Positions 1-7,548 of a stretch of DNA of 27,509 nt are shown here, in pieces. The notes below the pieces were generated by a model, which worked only from the letters and a program-made list of their open reading frames with translations, was not told the origin of the DNA and searched no databases. A program made the position numbers and the translations under genes. Origin of the DNA: Bacteroidales bacterium UBA4866 (GTDB taxonomy: Bacteria > Bacteroidota > Bacteroidia > Bacteroidales > P3). The DNA is taken from positions 82,748 to 110,256 of the forward strand of contig DHDW01000024.1 of NCBI GenBank assembly GCA_002399565.1, written 5' to 3'. The first letter of the stretch is position 1, and the number at the start of each line of letters is the position of its first letter.

Positions 1-840
1 TATAAATCATCTGAAGAAATTATTCAACATTTTGTACAATTGGTTGCAAGTGGTGGAGGCCTAACTCTAAATGTTGGACCAAGTGCTGATGGTCAAATTC
101 CATTACTTCAACAAGAAAGACTATTAGATTTAGGTAAATGGTTATCTCAAAATGGAGAAGCAATATATGGAACAAAACCTTATAAAAAACCTTATGATGA
201 ATCAATGGTATCAATTCCTGGTTTAATTGACAGTGTTATAAACTTTGATTGGGTAAGAAATTCTCCTAAAAAACTAATTTCAGAAGATAATTTTTCTGCT
301 AAATGGGAAGGAGTTATTAAACCTCTCTTTTCAGAAAAATATACTATTACTTGTCAAGCCGATGATTATGCTTTAGTTTATTTAAACGATAAACTAATAA
401 TTGACACAAAGAATAAAATTAATTCTTATGAAATCAAACTTAATAAAGATGAAGAATATAAAGTTTATGTTGAATATGTTGAAAAAAATCTTGAAGCTTC
501 AATCAGTTTAAAATGGAAAAGCAAATCTCAAGAGGAAGAACCGATAAAAGCAAAATGGAAATCTGAGTACAAATGTAATAAACCTTATGTTTGTTACACA
601 ACAAATAAAAATAATCTTTATGCAATTGCATATTCAATTCCAGAAAAAAATCTTGTATTAAAGCTTGATAAAGCTCCAAAGGATGATATGATAATATATT
701 TCTTAGATAATACTCATCCTGAAATGCAATGGAATTATAAGGATGGGGAATTAATTATCAATACCTCAACAATTAAATTTTCAGATGTTAAATCAAAATC
801 AGCTTGGGTGTTCGTACTTTCTGACTATCTGAAAGAGTAA
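1..840 (+). CDS. Alpha-L-fucosidase (GH29), C-terminal part with PA14-like domain; 5' end outside window
   Basis: The frame is open from base 1, so the gene begins before the window and only the last 279 residues are seen. The first 50 or so residues match the end of the GH29 catalytic barrel: GGGLTLNVGPSADG followed by QQERLLDLGKW and NGEAIYGT, the usual 'lysine-free' closing segment of these enzymes. Residues of about 82-180 (FDWVRNSP through ISLKWKS) look like a PA14 beta-sandwich, a carbohydrate-binding module often inserted in glycosidases. The last 80 residues form a small beta domain typical of fucosidase C-termini. The family hydrolyses terminal alpha-L-fucose from host or plant glycans, usually in the periplasm or at the cell surface; signal and catalytic residues lie outside the window. 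It stops just before a 21-nt repeat array and converges on nqrF. The family is confident, the substrate unknown. Confidence 0.85.
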   Translation, partial: YKSSEEIIQHFVQLVASGGGLTLNVGPSADGQIPLLQQERLLDLGKWLSQNGEAIYGTKPYKKPYDESMVSIPGLIDSVINFDWVRNSPKKLISEDNFSAKWEGVIKPLFSEKYTITCQADDYALVYLNDKLIIDTKNKINSYEIKLNKDEEYKVYVEYVEKNLEASISLKWKSKSQEEEPIKAKWKSEYKCNKPYVCYTTNKNNLYAIAYSIPEKNLVLKLDKAPKDDMIIYFLDNTHPEMQWNYKDGELIINTSTIKFSDVKSKSAWVFVLSDYLKE

Positions 841-860
841 GTACAATATCCCAAAAAATA

Positions 861-986
861 AGAGACATAATTGAAAATAAGTCCCTTATATTTTTATTTA
901 TCTCCCTTATATTTTTATTTATAAAGGAGATATTTTTCATTATGTCCCTTTTATTTTTCAATATGATGGGGGTTTTTGTTGTTGAG
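861..986. repeat. Tandem array, 21-nt pitch, private sequence
   Basis: Units begin at 882, 903, 924 and 945. Two neighbouring units share 19 identical bases (882-900 and 903-921, TCCCTTATATTTTTATTTA). The 924 unit carries the inverted box AAGGAGA instead of TCCCTT, and the 945 unit reads TCCCTTTTATTTTTCA. Weaker in-phase relatives flank them at 861 and 966. Opposed copies can fold: 901-910 pairs with 921-930, and 862-880 pairs well with 931-949 outside it. The array starts about 20 nt after the fucosidase stop, so the folded RNA could act as a 3' end or terminator. The rest of the 841-1261 gap holds the 9-nt array, a 21-nt direct repeat and the nqr terminator, with no gene. Confidence 0.75.
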
Positions 987-997
987 TTGTTCAGTTG

Positions 998-1066
998 CAT
1001 AAGGAGTTAAAGAGCTTAAGGAGTTTAATATCCTTAAGGTCTTTAGAGTCCTTAAGGTCTTTAAAA
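998..1066. repeat. 9-nt degenerate tandem repeat (CTTAAGG type)
   Basis: CTTAAGG occurs at 1015, 1033 and 1051, exactly 18 nt apart, with a variant CATAAGG at 998. The intervening halves (TTTAATATC, TTTAGAGTC) show that the base period is 9 nt, approximately CTTAAGGTC. A second array of the same type lies at 17365-17409. It is in the convergent gap between the fucosidase and nqrF genes. No function is recognised. Confidence 0.75.
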
Positions 1067-1086
1067 ATTACTATTTACTGAAATCC

Positions 1087-1118
1087 AGTAATAATTTATT
1101 AAAGTCAAGTAATAATTT
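1087..1118. repeat. Direct repeat AGTAATAATTT, 21 nt apart
   Basis: AGTAATAATTT is present at 1087-1097 and again at 1108-1118, a spacing of 21 nt, with a weak in-phase relative at 1066. It follows the 9-nt array and shares the 21-nt pitch of other arrays in the window. With only two good copies it could be chance in AT-rich sequence. Confidence 0.45.
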
Positions 1119-1198
1119 TTTCTTTCTTCGTTTTAATTTACCCAAACAAGGTTTTATTTTTCTTATCTATTTTAGAATACATACAAACACTAAACAAT

Positions 1199-1229
1199 AA
1201 GAAGGAGAATATTGAATACTCCCCTTCTT
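1199..1229 (-). terminator. Terminator hairpin of the nqr operon
   Basis: Arms 1199-1212 and 1216-1229 form a 14-position stem. Read as plus-strand RNA it has two A-C mismatches, but read from the minus strand both become G-U pairs, so the stem is unbroken only for minus-strand RNA, the direction of nqrF. It lies 33 nt past the nqrF stop. The downstream T-tract (TTATTGTTT) is weak, so it may act partly as an RNA 3'-end stabiliser. Confidence 0.65.
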
Positions 1230-1261
1230 TGTTTGTATATATAATTTATAATTACTTTATT

Positions 1262-2500
1262 TTAATTTCCGAAGTCGTCGAATAGAATATTTTCTGGTGG
1301 TACTCCTAAGCTATCCAACATCTTAATTATTGCATTGGTCATTAGTTGTGGTCCACAAATATAGTATTCTATCTCTTCAGGTTCTTGGTGATTTTTAAGA
1401 TAATTGTCAAAGATAACTTGATGGATAAATCCAACATAGCCTTCCCAATTGTCTTCTTTCTTTGGTTCGCTTAATGCAATGTTGAAAGTGAAATTAGGAT
1501 TTTCTTTTTCAATTTGTTTAAATTCATCAACATAAAATAGTTCTCTAAGTGAGCGACCTCCATACCAGAAAGTAGCTTTACGAGAGGTGTGTTTTGTTTT
1601 GAATTGGTCAAAGATATGAGAACGCATTGGTGCCATTCCTGCTCCTCCTCCAATAAACATCATTTCCTTTTGTGTGTCTTTAATAAAGAATTCTCCATAA
1701 GGTCCAGATATTGTTACCTTGTCTCCTGGTTTTAGCGACCAAATGTAGGATGAACAAACTCCTGGATTAATGTGTTTGAACTCACATTTTTTTCTATCCC
1801 ATGGTGGTGTTGCAATACGAATATTAAGCATTATTATATTTCCTTCAGCTGGGTGGTTAGCCATTGAATAGGCTCTATATACCAATTCAGGGTTTTTCAT
1901 TTTCAAATCCCAAATCTTCATACTGTCCCAATCTTCATGGAATTCTGGTTGAACATCTATTGATTTGTAATCAACTTCGCATTTTGGAACATCAATTTGA
2001 ATATAACCTCCTGAACGAAAATTAAGACTTTCTCCTTCTGGGAGTTTAACAACAAATTCTTTTATAAATGTTGCTACGTTATTATTTGATACCACTTCAC
2101 ATTCCCATTTCTTTATTCCAAATATTTCTTCTGGAACCTCAATTTTCATATCCTGACGAACTTTAGCTTGGCAACCTAAGTGATAATTGTCCATTTGTTC
2201 TTTTCTGCTTAGGTGAGGCTTTTCAGTAGGTAACACTTCTCCTCCTCCTTCAGTAATCTGACACTTACACAATCCGCAAGTTCCACCTCCTCCACAAGCA
2301 GAAGGAAGAAAGATTTTGTTTTCAGATAGGGTTGAAAGTACTGTTGAACCTGGTTGAACGGTTAGTTCTTTTTCGTTGTTAATGGTTAGTTTAACCTCTC
2401 CTTGTGGTAGGAGTTTTTTTCTTGCAAAGAGCAGTACCCATACTAACAAGAGTATTATAAACAAAAACACTACCACACTTATTATTAATATTTTTATCAT
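1262..2500 (-). CDS. nqrF: Na+-translocating NADH:quinone reductase subunit F
   Basis: 412 residues, the normal family length. It is the electron-input subunit of the Na+-pumping NQR complex: it takes hydride from NADH to FAD and passes electrons on through a 2Fe-2S centre. One N-terminal membrane helix (residues 2-25) anchors it. The ferredoxin domain has the cluster ligands C69, C75, C78 and C110, one position off from the Vibrio cholerae numbering. The reductase domain follows, with the FAD motif RAYSMA, the nucleotide-binding [11 protein letters not shown] and the C-terminal YICGP and FDDFGN. It is the last gene of nqrABCDEF, 24 nt after nqrE and followed by a hairpin terminator. Confidence 0.97.
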   Translation of the reverse strand: MIKILIISVVVFLFIILLLVWVLLFARKKLLPQGEVKLTINNEKELTVQPGSTVLSTLSENKIFLPSACGGGGTCGLCKCQITEGGGEVLPTEKPHLSRKEQMDNYHLGCQAKVRQDMKIEVPEEIFGIKKWECEVVSNNNVATFIKEFVVKLPEGESLNFRSGGYIQIDVPKCEVDYKSIDVQPEFHEDWDSMKIWDLKMKNPELVYRAYSMANHPAEGNIIMLNIRIATPPWDRKKCEFKHINPGVCSSYIWSLKPGDKVTISGPYGEFFIKDTQKEMMFIGGGAGMAPMRSHIFDQFKTKHTSRKATFWYGGRSLRELFYVDEFKQIEKENPNFTFNIALSEPKKEDNWEGYVGFIHQVIFDNYLKNHQEPEEIEYYICGPQLMTNAIIKMLDSLGVPPENILFDDFGN

Positions 2501-2524
2501 TTCTTTTAAAGATTGGATTTAGTT

Positions 2525-3142
2525 CTACAATTTTATTCCTAAGAAGCTCATAAAGGCAATTGCCATAAGTCCTGTTATTATGAAAGTTATTCCCAAACCT
2601 TTCAAAGGAGCTGGAATTTGTGAGTAACGCAACTTTTCTCTAATGGCTGCAATACCAACAATTGCCAATAGCCAGCCAATACCTGAGCCAAGAGCAAATC
2701 CAGTTACTTCTCCTAAGTTATTGTATTGTCTTTCTTGCATAAAAAGAGAAGCTCCAAGTATTGCACAGTTAACGGCAATAAGTGGAAGGAATATTCCAAG
2801 TTGTGCATAAAGAACGGGTGAAGTTTTTTCAACAAACATTTCTACCAATTGAACCATTGCTGCAATAACTGCAATAAAGATAATAAAGCTCAAGTAGCTT
2901 AGGTCTATTGTTGCAAACTTAGGACTAATCCAAGCAAGGGCTCCTTCTTTAAGAAGGTAATTATCTATAATGTAGTTTAGAGGAACGGTAATTAGGAGAA
3001 CAAATACAACTGCAATACCTAATCCCATTGAGGTTTTAACAGTTTTTGATACTGCCAAATAGGAACACATTCCTAAGAAGAAGGCAAATATCATATTGTC
3101 AATAAAGATTGACTTAACGAATATATTAATTATCTCTTGCAT
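2525..3142 (-). CDS. nqrE: Na+-translocating NADH:quinone reductase subunit E
   Basis: 205 residues with about six membrane helices, the standard NqrE fold, homologous to NqrD in inverted topology. Each of the two half-membrane repeats carries a conserved Cys, here C26 (FLGMCSYLA) and C126 ([12 protein letters not shown]). In known structures these join the NqrD cysteines to hold an iron centre in the middle of the membrane that relays electrons between NqrF and the covalently bound FMN of NqrC. It lies 26 nt after nqrD and 24 nt before nqrF in the operon. A role as RnfA is less likely because all six Nqr genes are present in canonical order. Confidence 0.96.
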   Translation of the reverse strand: MQEIINIFVKSIFIDNMIFAFFLGMCSYLAVSKTVKTSMGLGIAVVFVLLITVPLNYIIDNYLLKEGALAWISPKFATIDLSYLSFIIFIAVIAAMVQLVEMFVEKTSPVLYAQLGIFLPLIAVNCAILGASLFMQERQYNNLGEVTGFALGSGIGWLLAIVGIAAIREKLRYSQIPAPLKGLGITFIITGLMAIAFMSFLGIKL

Positions 3143-3168
3143 AATTTCTCTTATATCTTAATGTGTTA

Positions 3169-3789
3169 CTATTTCTCGCAGAGGTCTTTATTTCTTGCTC
3201 TATGTACCCAAATAATTATTCCAACAAGAATTAGAGCCATTGGAGGCATTATCATTAAACTATTGTTTTGGTATCCCATTTCATAGAAAGAATCGGGAAT
3301 AATTTGATAGCCCCAAAGTGAGCCACTTCCAAACAATTCCCTAACAACTCCAAGAGTAATTAAAATTATAGCATATCCAAGTCCATTGCCAATTCCATCA
3401 AGGAAAGAATCTAAAGGCTTATTGCTCATTGCAAAAGCTTCCAAACGTCCCATAACAATACAATTGGTAATTATTAACCCAACAAATACTGACAGTTGCT
3501 TACTCACATCATAAACAAAAGCCTTAAGAACTTGGTCAACCAAAATTACTAATAGGGAAACAACTACTAATTGCACAATAATTCTTATTCTTGGAGGGAT
3601 TGTGTTTCTTAGTAATGAAATAATAACATTAGATAATGCAACAACAACAGTTACGCTTAATGCCATAACAAATGCTGGTTGCAACTTAGCAGTTACTGCC
3701 AATGCAGAACAAATTCCCAATACTTGAACCGTGATTGGGTTCTCTTTAGAAAGAGGATTTTTTATTAGTTTAAAATTAAATCCAGCCAT
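3169..3789 (-). CDS. nqrD: Na+-translocating NADH:quinone reductase subunit D
   Basis: 206 residues, six predicted membrane helices, the partner of NqrE. The conserved half-helix cysteines are C27 (LGICSALAV) and C110 (IITNCIVMGRLEAF), which with those of NqrE ligate the intramembrane iron centre. The start is 4 nt after the nqrC stop, so translation is probably coupled. It belongs to the sodium-pumping respiratory complex that replaces or complements complex I in many Bacteroidales. Confidence 0.96.
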   Translation of the reverse strand: MAGFNFKLIKNPLSKENPITVQVLGICSALAVTAKLQPAFVMALSVTVVVALSNVIISLLRNTIPPRIRIIVQLVVVSLLVILVDQVLKAFVYDVSKQLSVFVGLIITNCIVMGRLEAFAMSNKPLDSFLDGIGNGLGYAIILITLGVVRELFGSGSLWGYQIIPDSFYEMGYQNNSLMIMPPMALILVGIIIWVHRARNKDLCEK

Positions 3790-3793
3790 AATA

Positions 3794-4522
3794 CTATTTT
3801 TTTAAAGAGTTAAAGTAAGGAATATAGAACTGTAAGCAGTTTTTCAACATATCTGTAACTCCATTTGAGGTTATAGTGCCTCCAGATACTGCATCTACTT
3901 GATGAGGATTTGCTTTATCGGCTCTTTTAATCACCATAACAGAAGTGAAGTTATTATTTTCAAATATTTGTTTTCCTTTAAATTGATTTTGAAAATCAGG
4001 CAAAGCAATTTCAGCTCCTAACCCTGGGGTTTCGCCTTTGTGGTCGAAGTTTACTCCTACAATTGTATTCAAATCTTCAGAGAAAGCTAAATTGCCCCAA
4101 ATTGGACCCCAAAGTCCATTACCCATAACAGGAACAACATAAGATTTCTTTCCGTCTTTCATACATATATAAATAGGTAAAGAGGCAGAAGCATCATTTG
4201 CTTTGTATAGAGCTAATTGTTTTTTTGTATCTAAGCTAAATGGAGATATTGAACCTGTGGTTTGTTTGCCATTAACTATGCTTGCAACAATTTCTCCTTT
4301 ATCATTTACAGCGTGTTGCTCAACAAAGTATTTTTGAAAAAGTTCTTCAGCATCTTTTGGAGTGGACTCAATTCCCACTGCACTCAAAAGTTGTTGCATT
4401 TTTTCTACCCTTATATTTTTGTCCTGATAGGGTTTTAATCCAACAGAGGCAAGGGTTAGAATTGCCGCAGAAACAATAACTAAGACTGTGGCATAAATAA
4501 AAATATATCTATTACTGAACAT
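3794..4522 (-). CDS. nqrC: Na+-translocating NADH:quinone reductase subunit C
   Basis: 242 residues: an N-terminal membrane helix (about 8-28) followed by a periplasmic FMN-binding domain. The flavinylation motif is DAVSGGT with the acceptor Thr at 216; the ApbE-dependent consensus is Dxx(S/T)GxT. V. cholerae has SGAT where this protein has SGGT. The segment GETPGLGAE near residues 163-171 is characteristic of the FMN domain. FMN is attached by the flavin transferase ApbE, whose gene is not in this window. The start overlaps the nqrB stop by 11 nt, implying coupled translation. Confidence 0.96.
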   Translation of the reverse strand: MFSNRYIFIYATVLVIVSAAILTLASVGLKPYQDKNIRVEKMQQLLSAVGIESTPKDAEELFQKYFVEQHAVNDKGEIVASIVNGKQTTGSISPFSLDTKKQLALYKANDASASLPIYICMKDGKKSYVVPVMGNGLWGPIWGNLAFSEDLNTIVGVNFDHKGETPGLGAEIALPDFQNQFKGKQIFENNNFTSVMVIKRADKANPHQVDAVSGGTITSNGVTDMLKNCLQFYIPYFNSLKK

Positions 4523-5681
4523 TTTGCCCTCCTTTTATTTTCCAACGTTTCATTCTTTTACGAATATTTGCATCAACAACATAATAGTCAATTAGTGGTG
4601 CAAATACATTAAGCAATAATATTGCCAACATCATTCCTTCTGGATATGCTGGATTTACAACACGAATTAACACTGCCATAACTCCAATCAATATTCCATA
4701 TATCCATTTCCCTTTGTTTGTTTGTGCTGCAGTTACAGGGTCGGTTGCCATAAAAACTGCTCCAAACATAAATCCTCCCATAACATAATGATAGTAGAAA
4801 GGAATTTGAGTGTAAGGATTTGAACCAAAAAGATTAAAGGTAAGTCCCATTAGAGCTCCTCCCATAAAGACTGAAAGCATAATTCTCCATGAACCAATAC
4901 CTGTAATTAGTAAAAAGGCTGCTCCAAGCAATATTGCAATTGAAGAAGTTTCTCCAATACTTCCTGGCATAATTCCTAATAACATATCCCAAAAAGAAGT
5001 TGAAGGAAGATTTGCTCCTATCATCATCTCTGCAAGTGGAGTTGCTCCTGAGAATGCATCAGCTTTTTCTGCAATCCATACATTATCTCCTGACATTGAA
5101 CTTGGGAAAGCAAAGAACAAAAAGGCACGTGCTAATAGTGCTGGATTTAGGAAATTCATTCCCGTTCCTCCAAAAACTTCTTTTCCTATAACAACTGCAA
5201 AGGCTGTTGCTAAAGCTACTTGCCAAAGTGGAACATCAGGTGGCATAACCAAAGGAATAAGCATCCCTGTTACCAAAAATCCTTCATTAACATCGTGCTT
5301 ACGCCATTGTGCAAAACCAAACTCAATTGATAGACCAACTACATAAGAAATAACAATGATTGGAAGAATTTTAATTGCACCATACAATAAATTATCCCAA
5401 AAGCCTTCAAAGAAAGAAAGTTCTGGATTTATGCTGTGGAAATGCTGAAATCCTATATTGTATGTTCCAAACAAAAGTGCAGGCATAAGAGCTAAAATAA
5501 CCATTGTCATTGTTCTCTTCATATCCATTGCATCTCTGAAATGTGCTCCAGAAGTTGTTGTTGTTTTAGGAACAAAGGCAAAGGTTTCAAAGGCATCAAA
5601 GGTTGAGTGAAGCCAAGGGAATTTTCCGCCCTTTTCGAAGTTTGGTTTTATCTTATCTAAAAAATCTCTTACAAATTTCAT
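4512..5681 (-). CDS. nqrB: Na+-translocating NADH:quinone reductase subunit B
   Basis: 389 residues, the large membrane subunit with about ten helices, related to RnfD and to urea-transporter folds. It carries the second covalently bound FMN: the motif DAFSGAT places the acceptor Thr at 214. Riboflavin and the Na+ channel also belong to this subunit in the known complex. The C-terminal tail is strongly basic (NIRKRMKRWKIKGG), consistent with a cytoplasmic end. The ATG overlaps the TGA of nqrA (ATGA overlap), and the 3' end overlaps nqrC by 11 nt. Confidence 0.97.
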   Translation of the reverse strand: MKFVRDFLDKIKPNFEKGGKFPWLHSTFDAFETFAFVPKTTTTSGAHFRDAMDMKRTMTMVILALMPALLFGTYNIGFQHFHSINPELSFFEGFWDNLLYGAIKILPIIVISYVVGLSIEFGFAQWRKHDVNEGFLVTGMLIPLVMPPDVPLWQVALATAFAVVIGKEVFGGTGMNFLNPALLARAFLFFAFPSSMSGDNVWIAEKADAFSGATPLAEMMIGANLPSTSFWDMLLGIMPGSIGETSSIAILLGAAFLLITGIGSWRIMLSVFMGGALMGLTFNLFGSNPYTQIPFYYHYVMGGFMFGAVFMATDPVTAAQTNKGKWIYGILIGVMAVLIRVVNPAYPEGMMLAILLLNVFAPLIDYYVVDANIRKRMKRWKIKGGQNVQ

Positions 5682-7051
5682 TCTCCCATCTCCTTTCTAA
5701 TTAATTCAAGACCATTACGAATTATTTGTTGAATATCTGTTTTTGAAACATCAATCACTTCACAAAGTGCGAAATCTTCTGCATCAACCTCATAAATACC
5801 CAATTGTTCCATAAGGTCAATATCTTCAATTATACACGCTTTTATTAATTGCATTGGATAAATATCTAAAGGTAAAACATTTTCATACTCTCCTGTTAGT
5901 ACCAAAGCACGTTTTCCTCCATGTAAATTTGTGTCTATTTGAGCCGTTCTTCTAAGTTTTGAGGGCAAAAGATTGCAAAAACCAGAAAGGAATGTTCTTG
6001 AAAGACTGAATTTCTTTATTCCAGGTGTTATCCATCCTAAGAACTCATAATAATCTCCTTCTTCAATAACAGAAATTAAATTATCATAAGCACCAAGATA
6101 TCCATTTGAAGTTATTGTAGTGCCGGTTAAAATATTCCCACTAATAAATCTTAGATGTTTATCTGAATTTACATTGTTTTGAACAATTGAAGAAACACAA
6201 GCTCCAAACAAGACATTAAAGTATTGCGGATTTTTTACCTCAGGTCCAACTAAAGCAATCATCTTTTGCATTTCAACTCTTCCTGATGCAAATAGTTTTC
6301 CAATAATTGCCAAGTCTTGAGCATCAATATACCAAATAATATCGCCCTTATTTATTGGATCGATATTAGCAATTTGAACACTGATATTTCCTGCTGGATG
6401 TGCTCCCTCAAAACGATTTATTTGAACATTCTCCAATTTCAAAAGTTCATTGCAAGTTGTTTCTGTGGCACTAACATTTATATGTATTTTTCCAGAAGTA
6501 AGTTTCCTCAAAACATCAACTCCCAATTGCAAATCAGCACTTTTTCCCTTCAGAAGGAAATTGTAATCTGCCCCAAGAGGAGAAGAGTCGAAACCCTTAA
6601 CTATAATACATTTTGGTTGAACATCAGGATTTGGAATTGTTGAATATGGTCTCTGTCTAATTAAAGTCCAAAGCCCAGACTTAAGAAGTTTTTCAACAAC
6701 ATTTCCCCTTAGCATTGAAGCAAGAGAATCTGTTCCAAAGTCTTCGTATTCTTGATTGCTATCGGCAGAAATTATTATTTCTTCAATAGCTCTTTTATCT
6801 CCTCTTTTTATGGATTCTATTGTCCCACTTACTGAAGAAGTGAAGAGGATTTTTTCATTTTGCTTTGAGAAGAAAACAGGACTACCTGCCTTTACCCTAT
6901 CACCTTCTTTAACTAAAAGCTTTGGCGTTATGCCAATATAGTCCGAAGGCTTAAGAGCATAGGAAGAAACTATTGGAGAAGAAACCTTCTCAATTGCCTT
7001 ACCTGAAATCTTAATGTCAAAACCTTTCTTAATTTTAATTATATCAGACAT
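5678..7051 (-). CDS. nqrA: Na+-translocating NADH:quinone reductase subunit A
   Basis: 457 residues, the usual length for NqrA, the cytoplasmic peripheral subunit associated with quinone binding and reduction. The N-terminus IKIKKGFDIKISGKA and the segment YIGITPKLLVKEGDRVKAG (a barrel-sandwich fold as in RnfC) are typical of the family, as is HPAGNISVQIANIDP in the middle. No membrane segment or cluster ligands are seen, as expected. It is the first gene of the operon, preceded by a TAnnTTTG element 49 nt before the start and by an almost 500-nt gap. The start is supported by the family N-terminus. Confidence 0.96.
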   Translation of the reverse strand: MSDIIKIKKGFDIKISGKAIEKVSSPIVSSYALKPSDYIGITPKLLVKEGDRVKAGSPVFFSKQNEKILFTSSVSGTIESIKRGDKRAIEEIIISADSNQEYEDFGTDSLASMLRGNVVEKLLKSGLWTLIRQRPYSTIPNPDVQPKCIIVKGFDSSPLGADYNFLLKGKSADLQLGVDVLRKLTSGKIHINVSATETTCNELLKLENVQINRFEGAHPAGNISVQIANIDPINKGDIIWYIDAQDLAIIGKLFASGRVEMQKMIALVGPEVKNPQYFNVLFGACVSSIVQNNVNSDKHLRFISGNILTGTTITSNGYLGAYDNLISVIEEGDYYEFLGWITPGIKKFSLSRTFLSGFCNLLPSKLRRTAQIDTNLHGGKRALVLTGEYENVLPLDIYPMQLIKACIIEDIDLMEQLGIYEVDAEDFALCEVIDVSKTDIQQIIRNGLELIRKEMGE

Positions 7052-7099
7052 AAATTATTATATCAGTTTTTTAATAGAATTTTGATCTAAAATAATCTA

Positions 7100-7107
7100 C
7101 AAAAGTA
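7100..7107 (-). promoter_or_regulatory. -7 element of the nqr operon promoter
   Basis: TACTTTTG on the minus strand matches the Bacteroidota -7 consensus TAnnTTTG, 48 nt before the nqrA ATG. No good TTTG -33 box is seen at 19-21 nt upstream, where the sequence is T-rich. Confidence 0.6.
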
Positions 7108-7115
7108 CATCGAAA

Positions 7116-7210
7116 CTATCGAATAAAAAAATAAAAACAAATATAATTTGCCCTTTAAGACTTAAAAAATACTCAACTCAAATAATTGAATATAAACAAT
7201 AATTCGATAG
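7116..7210. repeat. 9-bp inverted repeat flanking the upstream part of the nqr promoter
   Basis: CTATCGAAT (7116-7124) is matched by ATTCGATAG (7202-7210), perfect complements 77 nt apart. ATCGAA also repeats at 7109 and 7118. The arms lie just upstream of the nqrA -7 element, so they could be regulator sites, but chance cannot be excluded. Confidence 0.4.
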
Positions 7211-7287
7211 ATTAAATATACGCAAAAAATAATGACTATTTAACGAAGCCAAATAAAGCTTTTACAGCCTTTAAACTTTGTTTTAAC

Positions 7288-7376
7288 GAAGGCGAAATGC
7301 CATTTCGTTAAGATGAAATGGCATTTCGTTAGAAGTGAAATGGCATTTCGTTGCTGCGAAATGCCATTTCGCCTTC
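7288..7376. repeat. Palindrome array, four units, 21-22 nt pitch (GAAATG-C/G-CATTTC)
   Basis: Four copies of a 13-bp odd palindrome begin at 7294, 7315, 7337 and 7358. The central base is C, G, G, C, so the orientation pattern is + - - +. Copies 1+2 and 3+4 can each fold into a stem of about 14 bp with a short loop, giving two adjacent hairpins. The whole block is also framed by an inverted repeat (GAAGGCGAAATG at 7288 and its complement ending at 7376). The remaining 7125-7287 and 7377-7479 contains no gene I can support. The array lies between the pyrC terminator and the nqr promoter. Confidence 0.85.
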
Positions 7377-7479
7377 ACTAACTCCTTGTTTGGAGTTCAT
7401 GAATCCCTTATAAAGACTCATCAAACTGCTGTTTTGGCGTATTTAATTTCTTGTTTATTTATGGATTAATAGTGTTTGC

Positions 7480-7514
7480 AAAAAAATAAACCTGCATTTA
7501 TTACGTGCAGGTTT
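7480..7514 (-). terminator. Rho-independent terminator after pyrC
   Basis: Arms 7488-7496 (AAACCTGCA) and 7506-7514 (TGCAGGTTT) form a perfect 9-bp stem with a 9-nt loop. Read on the minus strand it is followed by TATTTTTTTG, a proper U-tract. It lies 34 nt after the pyrC stop and closes the ten-gene operon. Confidence 0.85.
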
Positions 7515-7548
7515 AGTTTATGGTGAGAAAATTAAAGCCTTTCGGATA

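Noticed and set aside
788..1000. 70-residue minus-strand reading frame after the fucosidase
   Set aside because: Its repetitive KNIRE/KNIRD sequence is just the translation of the 21-nt array (a period divisible by three).
1075..1091. Small hairpin TTACTG-N5-CAGTAA
   Set aside because: Six weak pairs with no T-run and no gene end next to it; likely chance.
7288..7376. CRISPR-like array (also the 17153, 22532 and 27365 arrays)
   Set aside because: Repeats are 11-16 nt with gaps of 6-10 nt, far below CRISPR sizes, orientation alternates, and no cas genes are present.
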